A stretch of 64,000 bases of DNA. It comes from Lutibacter agarilyticus (GTDB lineage Bacteria; Bacteroidota; Bacteroidia; Flavobacteriales; Flavobacteriaceae). A program made the translations under genes and the position numbers. The DNA is taken from the NCBI RefSeq assembly GCF_900188235.1, contig NZ_FZNT01000002.1, positions 186,001 through 250,000 of the forward strand, written 5' to 3'. The notes under the pieces are model-generated. The model was not told where the DNA came from. It made no database searches and saw only the letters and a program-made list of their open reading frames with translations. Position 1 is the first letter of the stretch, and each line of letters opens with the position of its first letter. Positions 53,337 through 63,300 of the stretch are shown here, piece by piece.

Positions 53337-55374
53337 AATTAGGTTTTTGTAATGGAGACGAAACAAATATAGTAGTTCCTTTGGTAATTTTAGAATTTAT
53401 CTTAAAAATTCCATTAATATTATTTGTTCGTGACACCATATTTTTTAGCCCAATTCCTTTTCGCTTATTTTTCAGGTTAAAACCTCGTCCGTTATCAGTA
53501 ATTTTCAGGTTGATATTACTCTCTTCTAATTCAATACTTATTGTTATTTGTGTTGCATTGGCATATTTAATAATATTTTGCAATGCCTCTTGAATAATTC
53601 TGTAGTAATTAATTTTTATCTCATCACTAATATCATCCCAATGTATATTGCTGTCGAAGTTGGACGTATATTTAAACTCCCCTAAACTACTTTTCTGTTG
53701 AATTAATTCTTCAATAATGGTAAAGAAATCTTCTTTTGAGGATAAAATTTCATTTTTAAGTTCATGTGAAATGGTTCTAATTTCTTTTTCAATATTTTGA
53801 AGTTCATCAATATACGACTGATGTTTTTCAATAGTTCCATCGTCTCCTTTTATATCTAAAAAACCTAAACCTAAACGGGTTCCAAATATTTTACCCAACA
53901 CACCATCATGCAAATCTGCAGAAATCCGATGCCGCTCTTTCATTCGCCCTTCTTCTAATTTAGATTGCTGTTTTAGCATTAAAGAGAAAATCTCTTGATT
54001 GGTTTTTTGCTGTTCTTTTTCAAAAACCAACTCTTTATTTTTTGCTGTTTGAACTCTTAAAAAATAAGCAAACGAAAGTATTGCAATTACAAAAACAGCA
54101 CCAATTGAAATTAAAATACGCTCTTCGGATAACTTTTCAGTTTCCTCAATATATTCATCTGTTTCAAATTTAATTCGTGTAAACTTATTTCTTGTTTTTC
54201 TTTCCTCAATTTGAAGGCTGTCATTTAAATGTACATATTCCGCTAAATAAATATTGGCCTCTTGTTTGTTAACCTTTGAAAGTAATAATAAGGTTTCTAA
54301 TTTATCACGATTGTTATCTACCTGTTCAGCTAAATCATAAGCTTCAGTTGCTAATTCAACCGCTTTTACAGTATCAAATTTAGCCGCATAAAACTCAGAT
54401 AAATGACGATTACTAATTACAACACCTGAAATATTTTTAAGGCTATCTCTAATATTTAATGCATATTTAAATTCATTTTCAACATTAGCTGTATCTGCAT
54501 TTAAAAACTTGGTATAAGCTATATTGTCTTTTAAACGCGCATAAAAGTTTAGATCACGCACCTTTAAGTCACTATTATTTAAGGCTTTTTCAAAACTTTC
54601 AATAGCCGATTCATAATTGCGTTGTTTTTGATATACCAAGCCAATATTGCTTAAACTCCCTTCCTTATAATTCCTCTTATTTTCGACCTTTTCTAAATAC
54701 TCTAATGCCTTGTTATGGTAATAAATAGACCGATCATATTCATCCAAATTATTATAAACAATCCCTAAATAATTATAACATCTGTATAAATTCAAATTTC
54801 GATCTAGCTTTTTATAAATAGCAATAGCTTCAATCATAGAGATTTCACTCCCAGTATAATCTTTAATCCGTCCTTGAATAAAGCCCAAGTTATACAACAT
54901 GTTCGCTGTGTATAATTCATGATGTACCGATTTGAAACTTTCATAAGCTTTATGAAAATGGTAATAGGCACTATCAATCACTTCCTTTTCTTGATAATAC
55001 ATTCCATAACTCCAATGCGCATCGCCTGTTTTAAATGTATCTTGAAGCTTGACCGCCAAGTTGAGATTCTCTAAATTTACTTTTTTAAATAAAGGGTCGT
55101 TATTTAACAATTCAGCTTCTATCGCTATTTCTGAAAAGTAATGGCTTCTTAAAGAATCAGATGTTTTTGATTGCGCAGCTTCAAAAGCCTTTTCCAAGGC
55201 TTTTTTACGCTCTTCTAAGGTTAACTTCCTGCTTTTTGATTGGGCTAACCAAATTTCAGTACTGTCTTTTTTTGAAATAACTTTATTCTTTTCTTCCACA
55301 ACTTTAGTACAACCTAAAATAACTAGGAATCCTAATATGACATAAAAAAATTTAGAAGCTGGAACTATTTTCAA
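53329..55374 (-). CDS. TPR sensor histidine kinase (HisKA_3)
   Basis: The 681-residue protein has an N-terminal hydrophobic segment with lipobox-like VILGC (Cys22) and a periplasmic TPR solenoid (about 35-400, YNYLGIVYNNLDEYDRSIYY, NIGLVYQKQRNYESAIESFE). A membrane helix (about 420-440) is followed by a cytoplasmic HisKA_3 domain with RHRISADLHDGVLGK (His about 489) and a HATPase domain with N-box QEALQNIIKYA, DNGRGFNL and KGIGLKNM. It phosphorylates the regulator at 52659. The signal sensed is unknown. Confidence 0.9.
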   Translation of the reverse strand: MKIVPASKFFYVILGFLVILGCTKVVEEKNKVISKKDSTEIWLAQSKSRKLTLEERKKALEKAFEAAQSKTSDSLRSHYFSEIAIEAELLNNDPLFKKVNLENLNLAVKLQDTFKTGDAHWSYGMYYQEKEVIDSAYYHFHKAYESFKSVHHELYTANMLYNLGFIQGRIKDYTGSEISMIEAIAIYKKLDRNLNLYRCYNYLGIVYNNLDEYDRSIYYHNKALEYLEKVENKRNYKEGSLSNIGLVYQKQRNYESAIESFEKALNNSDLKVRDLNFYARLKDNIAYTKFLNADTANVENEFKYALNIRDSLKNISGVVISNRHLSEFYAAKFDTVKAVELATEAYDLAEQVDNNRDKLETLLLLSKVNKQEANIYLAEYVHLNDSLQIEERKTRNKFTRIKFETDEYIEETEKLSEERILISIGAVFVIAILSFAYFLRVQTAKNKELVFEKEQQKTNQEIFSLMLKQQSKLEEGRMKERHRISADLHDGVLGKIFGTRLGLGFLDIKGDDGTIEKHQSYIDELQNIEKEIRTISHELKNEILSSKEDFFTIIEELIQQKSSLGEFKYTSNFDSNIHWDDISDEIKINYYRIIQEALQNIIKYANATQITISIELEESNINLKITDNGRGFNLKNKRKGIGLKNMVSRTNNINGIFKINSKITKGTTIFVSSPLQKPNYE

Positions 55375-55403
55375 AATGGTTATTTTTACAAAACAAAACT
55401 ACT

Positions 55404-55437
55404 AAAAAAAGCCTTACACACATGTGAAAGGCTTTTT
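55404..55437 (-). terminator. Terminator after the small lipoprotein
   Basis: GCCTT-a-CACA (55411-55420) pairs with TGTG-a-AAGGC around one mismatch. A- and T-runs flank it, 27 bases past the stop of the gene at 55465. Confidence 0.8.
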
Positions 55438-55464
55438 AGTTTAATAAAGTATGTATTATCTAAT

Positions 55465-55626
55465 TTATTCTCTAGATCTAATTAGGTCAGCAGTACTTTC
55501 TTCTCCTGTTGCTTGTACGTTTTCAACTGAGTACAATTCATCGTCTTCAGCAGTTGAAGTAGCAGAACAAGAAGTTAATAAAGTTGCGAATAAAAAGAAT
55601 GCGAAGATAAATTTGAATGTTTTCAT
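55465..55626 (-). CDS. Small secreted lipoprotein
   Basis: The 53-residue product has a signal MKTFKFIFAFFLFATLLTSC (Cys20 in LLTSC) and a short acidic mature part (SATSTAEDDELYSVENVQAT, ending RSRE). There are no known homologous families I can name. The start at 55626 was chosen over the ATG 27 bases upstream because the signal begins there. Its own terminator and an open -7-less upstream spacer suggest an independent small transcript. It is placed between the kinase and the LytTR regulator. Confidence 0.7.
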   Translation of the reverse strand: MKTFKFIFAFFLFATLLTSCSATSTAEDDELYSVENVQATGEESTADLIRSRE

Positions 55627-55849
55627 AATAGTTAGGGTTGTAAAATTATACAATATGTTTTTTAATTTGTTAAATCGTTTCTAAAATTTAAACTGCTAAA
55701 TTTTTTTAGTTTTTTTGCTAAAAATTGTTGCTTTGTTGTTTAAATCTGAAGCTAAATTAGGACATATTTTTAGGTGTAACTACCTATTATTACATTCTTT
55801 AGTAAAAGCATACTGTTTATAAGTAAAACCTTACTATTTGAAAGGAAGA

Positions 55850-56575
55850 TTAATTTAAAGATTGGTAAGAATACTCAGAAAGTGCTTTATTCATACTTTC
55901 AATATTACCTATATAAGTTTTGGTAAAAGGTACTTCGTAATCATTTCTTTTTATAGTACATGTAAATTTACCATATTGTATTCTAGAAACAAAATTTTTG
56001 TTAATAATATAACTTTTATGAATTCTATGGAAATTATTTGGAAGTATCTCTTCAAAAGTTTTAAGTGTTTTAAAAGCACTAATAATATTTCCGTCGTTCA
56101 TATAAAAGTCGGTTGTATTATTATCAGCTTTCAAAAATAGTATTTCATCTGTTTTTAAGTATTGATAATCTTTGTATGATTTTAAACAGATATTTTTTCG
56201 TGATTGGGCTGGAATTTTCTTCAGCACTTTTAAAACTGACTTTCTTATTTCTAATTCAGGCAAAGGACTTAATAAGAAATCAAAAAAACCATTCTTTATC
56301 ACATCATACACCAAATCTTTAGATGCTGAAATGGCAATAAAAACTGGAAAGTCATCATTAAACAAATTTAACTCTTGCGCAAATTTGAAAGAATTTTCAA
56401 TTACATTGTCAATATTAAAAAAAACTAAATCGGGAGTTTCTTTTAAAATAATGTTCATGGCTTCATCGTAATCACTAGAAACGCCAATGCAGTTAAATTC
56501 ATAGTAGTCTTCCAAAACATTTTTAATGCTTTGAACAGAATCTTGGTCGGTATCAATTATAAAATAGTTTCGCAT
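55850..56575 (-). CDS. LytTR response regulator
   Basis: The 241-residue protein has a receiver-like N-terminal domain (about 1-115, YFIIDTDQDSVQSI, LVFFNIDN at the phospho-site where the usual Asp pattern is weakened) and a C-terminal LytTR DNA-binding domain (about 140-240, KTDEILFLKADNNTTDFYMN, FHRIHKSYIINKNFVSRI). The usual acceptor Asp is replaced in context (FFNID has the Asp three residues later), so phosphorylation is doubtful. I started at 56575 (MRNYFIIDTDQD). No partner kinase lies beside it. Confidence 0.87.
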   Translation of the reverse strand: MRNYFIIDTDQDSVQSIKNVLEDYYEFNCIGVSSDYDEAMNIILKETPDLVFFNIDNVIENSFKFAQELNLFNDDFPVFIAISASKDLVYDVIKNGFFDFLLSPLPELEIRKSVLKVLKKIPAQSRKNICLKSYKDYQYLKTDEILFLKADNNTTDFYMNDGNIISAFKTLKTFEEILPNNFHRIHKSYIINKNFVSRIQYGKFTCTIKRNDYEVPFTKTYIGNIESMNKALSEYSYQSLN

Positions 56576-56590
56576 AATAGTTGGAGGGGA

Positions 56591-56598
56591 CAAATATA
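56591..56598 (-). promoter_or_regulatory. -7 box upstream of the LytTR regulator
   Basis: The minus strand reads TATATTTG, 16 bases before the chosen start at 56575. No standard -33 TTG is visible. It would lie inside the frame if the ATG at 56608 were used, which supports the shorter start. Confidence 0.45.
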
Positions 56599-56812
56599 GT
56601 TTTTTCAAAAATACTAAAGTTTCATCAAAAAACTGTGTGGTTTATCCTTCCTTTTTTTACGGGTAAACCCACCAAAAACAAGCATATAATGAGTAATTTT
56701 ACTACTATTCTTTAAAAGAAATTATATTTTCTATACTATTTCATTAAAATCTTGAGAATTAAACAGTTAAATTATTTTACTTACTAATTACACAAGTACA
56801 GTTAATTAAATT

Positions 56813-56977
56813 ATGAAAAAAGAAAATTCTAAATACAATAAAGCAACTAAGAAAATGAATAATGAAACCCCTAATAGTACTTCTTTGAATTTAAATAATT
56901 CAGAAAGTACTCCAAAGCCACAAAACAACTACCCAAGCGATATCCAAAGTTTGTTTGAGCGTTTAGGTCTTATATAA
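56813..56977 (+). CDS. Possible small protein of 54 residues
   Basis: An ATG-started open frame encodes MKKENSKYNKATKKMNNETP, then an Asn/Ser-rich middle and a helical C-terminus SDIQSLFERLGLI. No family is recognised. The ending resembles an amphipathic docking helix. It is the only credible frame in the 654-base stretch 56576-57229. There is no obvious promoter, so treat it as tentative. The remainder of that stretch shows only the terminator at 57164. Confidence 0.45.
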   Translation: MKKENSKYNKATKKMNNETPNSTSLNLNNSESTPKPQNNYPSDIQSLFERLGLI

Positions 56978-57163
56978 TGTTTATCTCCTCTTTTTTAAAT
57001 TTTTTAAAAAGCTGACAATAATACAATTATTAGCTTTAAACCTATACTTTAAGTGGGAAGTACTAATACTCACATTTTTTTAAACCAACTCTTTAAAACC
57101 GCCTTACATCTAAATAATAAGGGAGTTTATGATTTTTTTTAATAAAAGTATCATTACAACATT

Positions 57164-57204
57164 AAAAAAATAGGACATTTTAAAATGTATTAGAAATGCC
57201 CTAT
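57164..57204 (-). terminator. Terminator downstream of the LRR surface protein
   Basis: ATAGGACATTTT (57170-57181) pairs with GAAATGCCCTAT (57193-57204), with one mismatch and a G-T pair. On the minus strand a T-run follows. It lies 26 bases beyond the TAG at 57230, the second stop in frame after the LRR gene. Confidence 0.75.
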
Positions 57205-57229
57205 CTAAACTAAATTCAAAAAATATTTT

Positions 57230-57325
57230 CTAATCTTTTATCAATCTTATATATTCGGTTTTATATGATTGAGTTACTTTTACCGTGTAAACTCCAGAGG
57301 ATAATCGCTCACCAAATTGGTAATT
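57230..57325 (-). pseudogene. Second T9SS sorting tail, in frame after the stop of the LRR gene
   Basis: Directly after the TAA at 57326-57328 the same frame continues for 31 codons, NYQFGERLSSGVYTVKVTQS then YKTEYIRLIKD, to a TAG at 57230-57232. This is a textbook T9SS type A C-terminus (LSSGVYxVKVTQ..KTxxIRLIK). The true gene end has its own related tail (ASGTIYWLRVTIGKKTQTIQ then IIKGGTN). It is therefore either a duplicated, silenced tail or evidence of stop-codon readthrough or a sequencing error. Confidence 0.7.
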
Positions 57326-60300
57326 TTAATTCGTACCTCCTTTTATTATTTGAATAGTTTGTGTTTTTTTACCAATTGTTACCCGTAACCAATATATGGT
57401 TCCGCTAGCTTGTGATAGATTAGTGGTACTATCACTTATTAAATTTATTCCATTTGCATAAAAATTAATTCCGGTATCTGATTGATCAAAGTATAATAAA
57501 CTTACTGATACTGTCGCTAAATCTGTAGCTTCAGAAAATGAAATATTAATTACATCTGTAAATGGTACTGGATAAACTGTTAATTTTAATTTACCAAAAC
57601 TAAGACCTATTGAACTAATAGAACTATCTGTAATTTCAACTTCCGTTATACTAGTGGCTTCATTTCCTCCAGCATCTGTTACTGTTAATGTAACCTCATA
57701 AACGCCTGGCATTGTAAATGTTGCTGGATCTATAGTCATCAATTGAATATCACAATTATCAGAAGATCCGTCATTAATGTCTTCAGGGGTTAAATTTACA
57801 GTCCCAGAAGCATCATTTAAATCATAGGTTAAAGATCTTAAAGATTTAGCTGTTGGAGCTATTATATCTTCTACTGTTACTTGTGCTGATTTCCTTGCAG
57901 AATGCCCTTCTAAATCAGTTATCGTTAATTCCACCTCATTTACCCCTAAATCACTACAGTTAAATGTTGTTTTATTCACACTATACACTAAATTTTTAGT
58001 TGGTGTTGCATTGTCATAAGAACCATTATCTATCGCTACAGCACTTATACTTGCAACTCCTTTTGCGTCTAATTGCACAGTTATATTTTGCGTATTGACT
58101 ACTGGAGGCAAGCAATCACCTGTGACACTATATAAAGTAGCACTATCTTTATCCCAATTTAAAAAATCAGCTGTATCATCATCAACACCAATACAAACTA
58201 GATTGTTATTTTTTGCATCAAAATTTGTAATAATGGTATTTGTTCCATTTCTCATATCTAGTTCAATCAATTGATTATCACTTAAATTCACAGTTGCTAA
58301 TTGATCTAAACCTGTCGCATCAACTTGAGTCATTAAATTGAATGAAATATCTAAATCAACTAAATTTGTCAAGTCATTTAAGTTTATCAAACTTATAAGA
58401 TTGTTATTTGCAATTAGTGAGTTAAACACCTTTGCGCTACTTATGGTTAATTCACTTAATTTATTGTATGAAATATCAAGAGCTGTTAATGCTGTGTTTT
58501 GACTTAAATCAATAGTCGCGATATTATTTAACGATGCATTTAACTGTGTCAATCCTTTACTATTTCCTAGAGGTAAATTGGCAATTGAATTATTTGAACA
58601 ATTCAATGCAATTAAATTTACAAACGACTCAATACCAGTTAAATCTGAAATGTTTGCTCCTGAAACGTCTAAATTTTCAATTAATAAAGCATCACTTAAT
58701 AAAATATTTCCATTCACACCGTTTGTATCCAAACCACCTAAAGCCAACTCAAAATTCTCATCTGGAATTAAAACAACTTCAGGTTCACCTTTACAATTTA
58801 AACTTAATTGCACCCCTAAATCTAAGCCCCAATTAACATAAGGGGCTAATGTAATGTCGTCATTATCGGCTGTGATACATGTTAACAGATTAGATGTAGC
58901 GTTCATAGTTGCCATATTAGAATTAAAACCATTAGCTACATTTAAATCGGTTAATTGGTTGTTCGAAATTTGCAAATCGACCAAAGCAAGATTTCCAGAA
59001 ACATCTAAACTTCCTAGTTGATTGTTATTGATTCTTAAATGCTGAATATTAGCAGCTTTTGCAGCATTAAAATTTGTAAGTGAATTGTCATTTAGTAATA
59101 ACCATTCCAAACTTGGTAGCAATGTTGCATTAAATCTATTGATTCCTGTTCCCGATAAATTTAAGGAAGTTAGCGTAAGCAACTCAACAGCTGGGAAAGT
59201 CATATTTAATCCCGTATTGTATTGCGCATCAATTCTAGCCAATGCAAGATTTGTTGATACGTTTAACGCTGTTAATGAATTGTTATTTACTCTTAAATCT
59301 TTTAAATTAACGTTTGAATAAATAACTAAATCAGTAATCGCATTATTATAAGCATATAAAGTTTCTAGTAGCATGTTTTGACTAACATTTAATACGCCAG
59401 AAATGTTGTTGCGCATAACACCTAACGTTGTTAAGTTTATATTACTTTGAACATTTATAGATGTTAAAACATTATCATTCAACCAAAGCACTTCTAATAG
59501 CGTAAGGTTTGAAACATCAATGTCTTCAATTAAACTATTTGTAACTTGTAAAGTAGTTAAATTTACAAAAGCCTCAATTCCAGTGATATCACTAATTTGA
59601 CCAGGCACGTTTATAAGATCTTGATTCGCAAAAGCAGATGAATCAAAATTTGGATTTGTTAAATTTAAAGTTCCCACTGCTTCGGCATCTTCTCTTAGTA
59701 TTTTACCATTCAAAAATCCGTCTGAATCAATATTTAATTCTAATAAATATAATTCAAAATTCTCATCTGGAATATTTACAAAATCACCACAATCCGTACT
59801 AAATGACTTTCCTGAATCTAACATTGGTTGTGAAATTTCAGTAAGAGTAACACCATCAGCATTAATACAAGTTAGATTGGGAGTGTTTTCAGTATTAAAA
59901 AATTCTATATTGATATTATTTTCGTTTCGCATATCCAAACTTGCAAGTTGTATATTGTTATCAATATTAAGAGCTGTTAATATTGGATTGTTTGACACAT
60001 CTAATAATGTTAACTTGTTATTGGGTATAACAAGTTGAAACAGTTCTGTAGCAAAACTAAAATCTATTTTCTCTATTTGGTTATTTGCCAAAACAACTTC
60101 TGTGAGCTTCGTATTATTATATAAATCTAACTCTGTTAATTCATTTGTTGGCAAACTTAAAAATGTTAGTTCTGTATTATTAGAAAGATCTAAACTTTTA
60201 AACTTGTTGTTATAAGCCTCAAAATAGGTTAACTTATTGTTTTGAGAGAGATCTATCGTCTCCGTAAATAGATTTGTTCCCAATTCCAGTCGGTTCAATT

Positions 60301-63300
60301 CAAAATTATTTGTAAGATCTATATTTGATAATTGATTATTTTGTGCTGAAAGCCAAGTTAGATTTACATTATTAGTTAAGTCTAAAGATGTTAGGTTATT
60401 TTGCCATATTAGAAGTGTATGCATATCAATCAAGGAAGAAGAATCAAAGGAACTAATTTGATTTCCTCCAGCAGAAACCCGCTGTAATTTTGTGTTATTA
60501 CTAAGATCTAGTGCCTTTAACTGATTGTAATACACCCATAATTTGAGTAACTCAGTATTTTGCGATACATTTATTTTTGTTAATTGATTATCGCCTGCCT
60601 GTAATTCAGTAATATTAACAAAAGCTTCAATACCTGTTAAGTCACTTATTTGTCTTCCGCTAACCCCCAAACGCCCCACTTGTGCTTCTGCATCAGCTCT
60701 TGAAATTAAATGATTCAACGCATCATCGGTATCAATACCTTGGTCTAACAGCGCTTGTTCAAAATTCTCATCTGGGATATAAACGAAACCACAATCAGAA
60801 TTAAATGTTTTTCCGTTTGAATAATCAATCATTAATTGAGATTGTATATCATCTGTAGTTATACACATTAAATCAGGCATGTCTCGAACATCAAAACCAG
60901 TTACATTTATATTATTTCCGTTTCTTATATTTAAATAAGTTAAATTACTGCTACCTCTTACTCTTACATCACTTAAATTTGTGTTTTTTGAAAGGTCTAG
61001 TCCTGTTAGGTTGCCCCATCTTGCATAAATTTTCCACAAGTTTATGTTTTTTGAAACATCTAAGGTTGTAATTAAAGTATTATCAATAAATAATTCTTCC
61101 AAATTAATATTACTACTAACATCTAAAGTTGGCAAATTTGGGTTACGCATAACTCCAAATCTTTTTAAGACAGTATTATTTGATACATCAATACTTTCAA
61201 GCTGATTATCGCCTAAAAACAGTTCTTCTAAAAGGACATTATTTGAAATATCTATCGATGAAAGTGCTCCATATCCTAATTGCAAATTTGTTACATTTAC
61301 AAAGGCCTCAATCCCTGTTAAATCATCAATCTTTCCGGTTACATTTGTAATTAAAGAATTTGCAAAGCCCGAGGAAGGGTCGAATAATGGATTCGTTAAA
61401 TTTAAGCTGTTTACAGCTTCTGCATCGGTTTTAGATAATAATTGGTTTACTAATCCATCTGTATCAACACCAATATCTACTAGCGATTGCTCAAAATTAA
61501 CATCTGGAATATAAACTGTACCGCAGTCATTACTAAAACTAATTCCTGCATCAGTTACGGCTTTCCAAAAATATTTATCAGTAAAATAACTAGCAGTCTC
61601 ATCGTCTACTGTAATGCATAAAAGATTTGGTAAATTCAACAATTCAGAATATGTTACATTATGGTTATTCCCATTCTTAATAGACAAGTACGTAAGTGGA
61701 TTATTTGATACTCCATATAAATTTAAATTAGTATTTACATCTAAGTTTAAACCTGTAATATTATTATTACTACACCAAAGACCTTTTAAGGCCAAATTTT
61801 TACTAACATCAATACTGCTAAGATTATTATCATGACAACCCAATATTTCCAGCGTTGAATTTTGACTAACATCTAAATTAGAAATTTGATTCCAACCACA
61901 CTCCAATTTAGTTAAGGCTAAATTTTTGGAAATATCTAAATTTGTTAATTGATTTCCTTGACATTCTAAAACCTCTAAATTGGTAAAAGCATCAAGACCT
62001 GTAAGGTCTTTAATTTTTGTAGTTATTGTAACTCTTGGATCAGCGCCTACATTTGTTGTACCATCAGGCAGTAGTGGAAAATTAGCAATTATTGCAGAAG
62101 TATTTTCAGCATCAACTCTTGAAATCAAATGATTAATTATCCCATCTGTATCTATTTCTAATTCTATTAAGGCTTGTTCAAAGCTCTCATCTATGATATA
62201 TACCATACGGCAATCTTCATTCAATCTACCATCTGAAAATGCAGTCATATTCTCATGCACATTCGCATCAGCTGTAATACAACTTAGTTTTGACGTACCA
62301 CTCACAATGAAATTATCCATATTTACATTGTTTCCGTTTTCCACATTTAAATAGGATAGCTCTAAGTTATCCTGAACTCTTAATTGATTTAAACTTCTAT
62401 TTTTTGAAAGATTTAAACCTGTAAGATTCGTTTCCCAAGCCCATAATCTTTCCAAGTTTAAATTTTTCGAAAAATCAATAGAAGTTATTGGGTTTTGGTG
62501 AATCTCTAATCCAATAAGATTGCTGTTATTTGAAAGATCTAACGCTGTTATATTGTTCTGTCCTAACCACAATTCTTCTAATAACGGATTGTTAGACGTG
62601 TTTAACGATTCTAATTGATTCGTCCAAGCCCATAATTCTCTTAATTTTTGATTATTGCTTATATCTAAACTAGTCAATTCATTAGCACCAGCTTGTAACA
62701 CTTCTAATTCAGTATTGCTGCTTAAATCTATTTCAGATATGGGATTAGAATAAATGATTAAATGATTTAAATTCTTAAACGCAGATAACCCTGTTAGATC
62801 TGTTATTTCTTTACCACCTAAGTTTAAATATGTGATATTGTGAACTTCTACCCTTAGCACATCACCGGTTTCACCATTGGTATCAATGCCCGCATTAATT
62901 AATGCAAGTTCAAAATTTGGGTCTGGAATTGGAACGACATCATTACATCCATCTTCACTATAAAATGTATTGTTTTCTTTGGCCCAATCTGATGGGATAT
63001 TATTTACCAAACCTGCATCAACTTGAATACAGGATAAATTATAATTAAATCTAACATCAAAAGAATAAGGCCACCATTCTGGAGCTGCAAAATTCAAATT
63101 ATTCCCATTCTCAATATTTATACTGTATAAATCGTTCCCATTAGCCCTTAAAAAAGTTAAATTAGGATTGTTAGAAGCGTCTAATGAAGTTAAATTATTA
63201 TTGGCAATGGATAATTCCATAAGTAGCGGGTTGCTACTTATATCAATGGCTTCCAACTGATTTTGTGAAATGTGTAAATACACTAAACTTGGACAATTCT

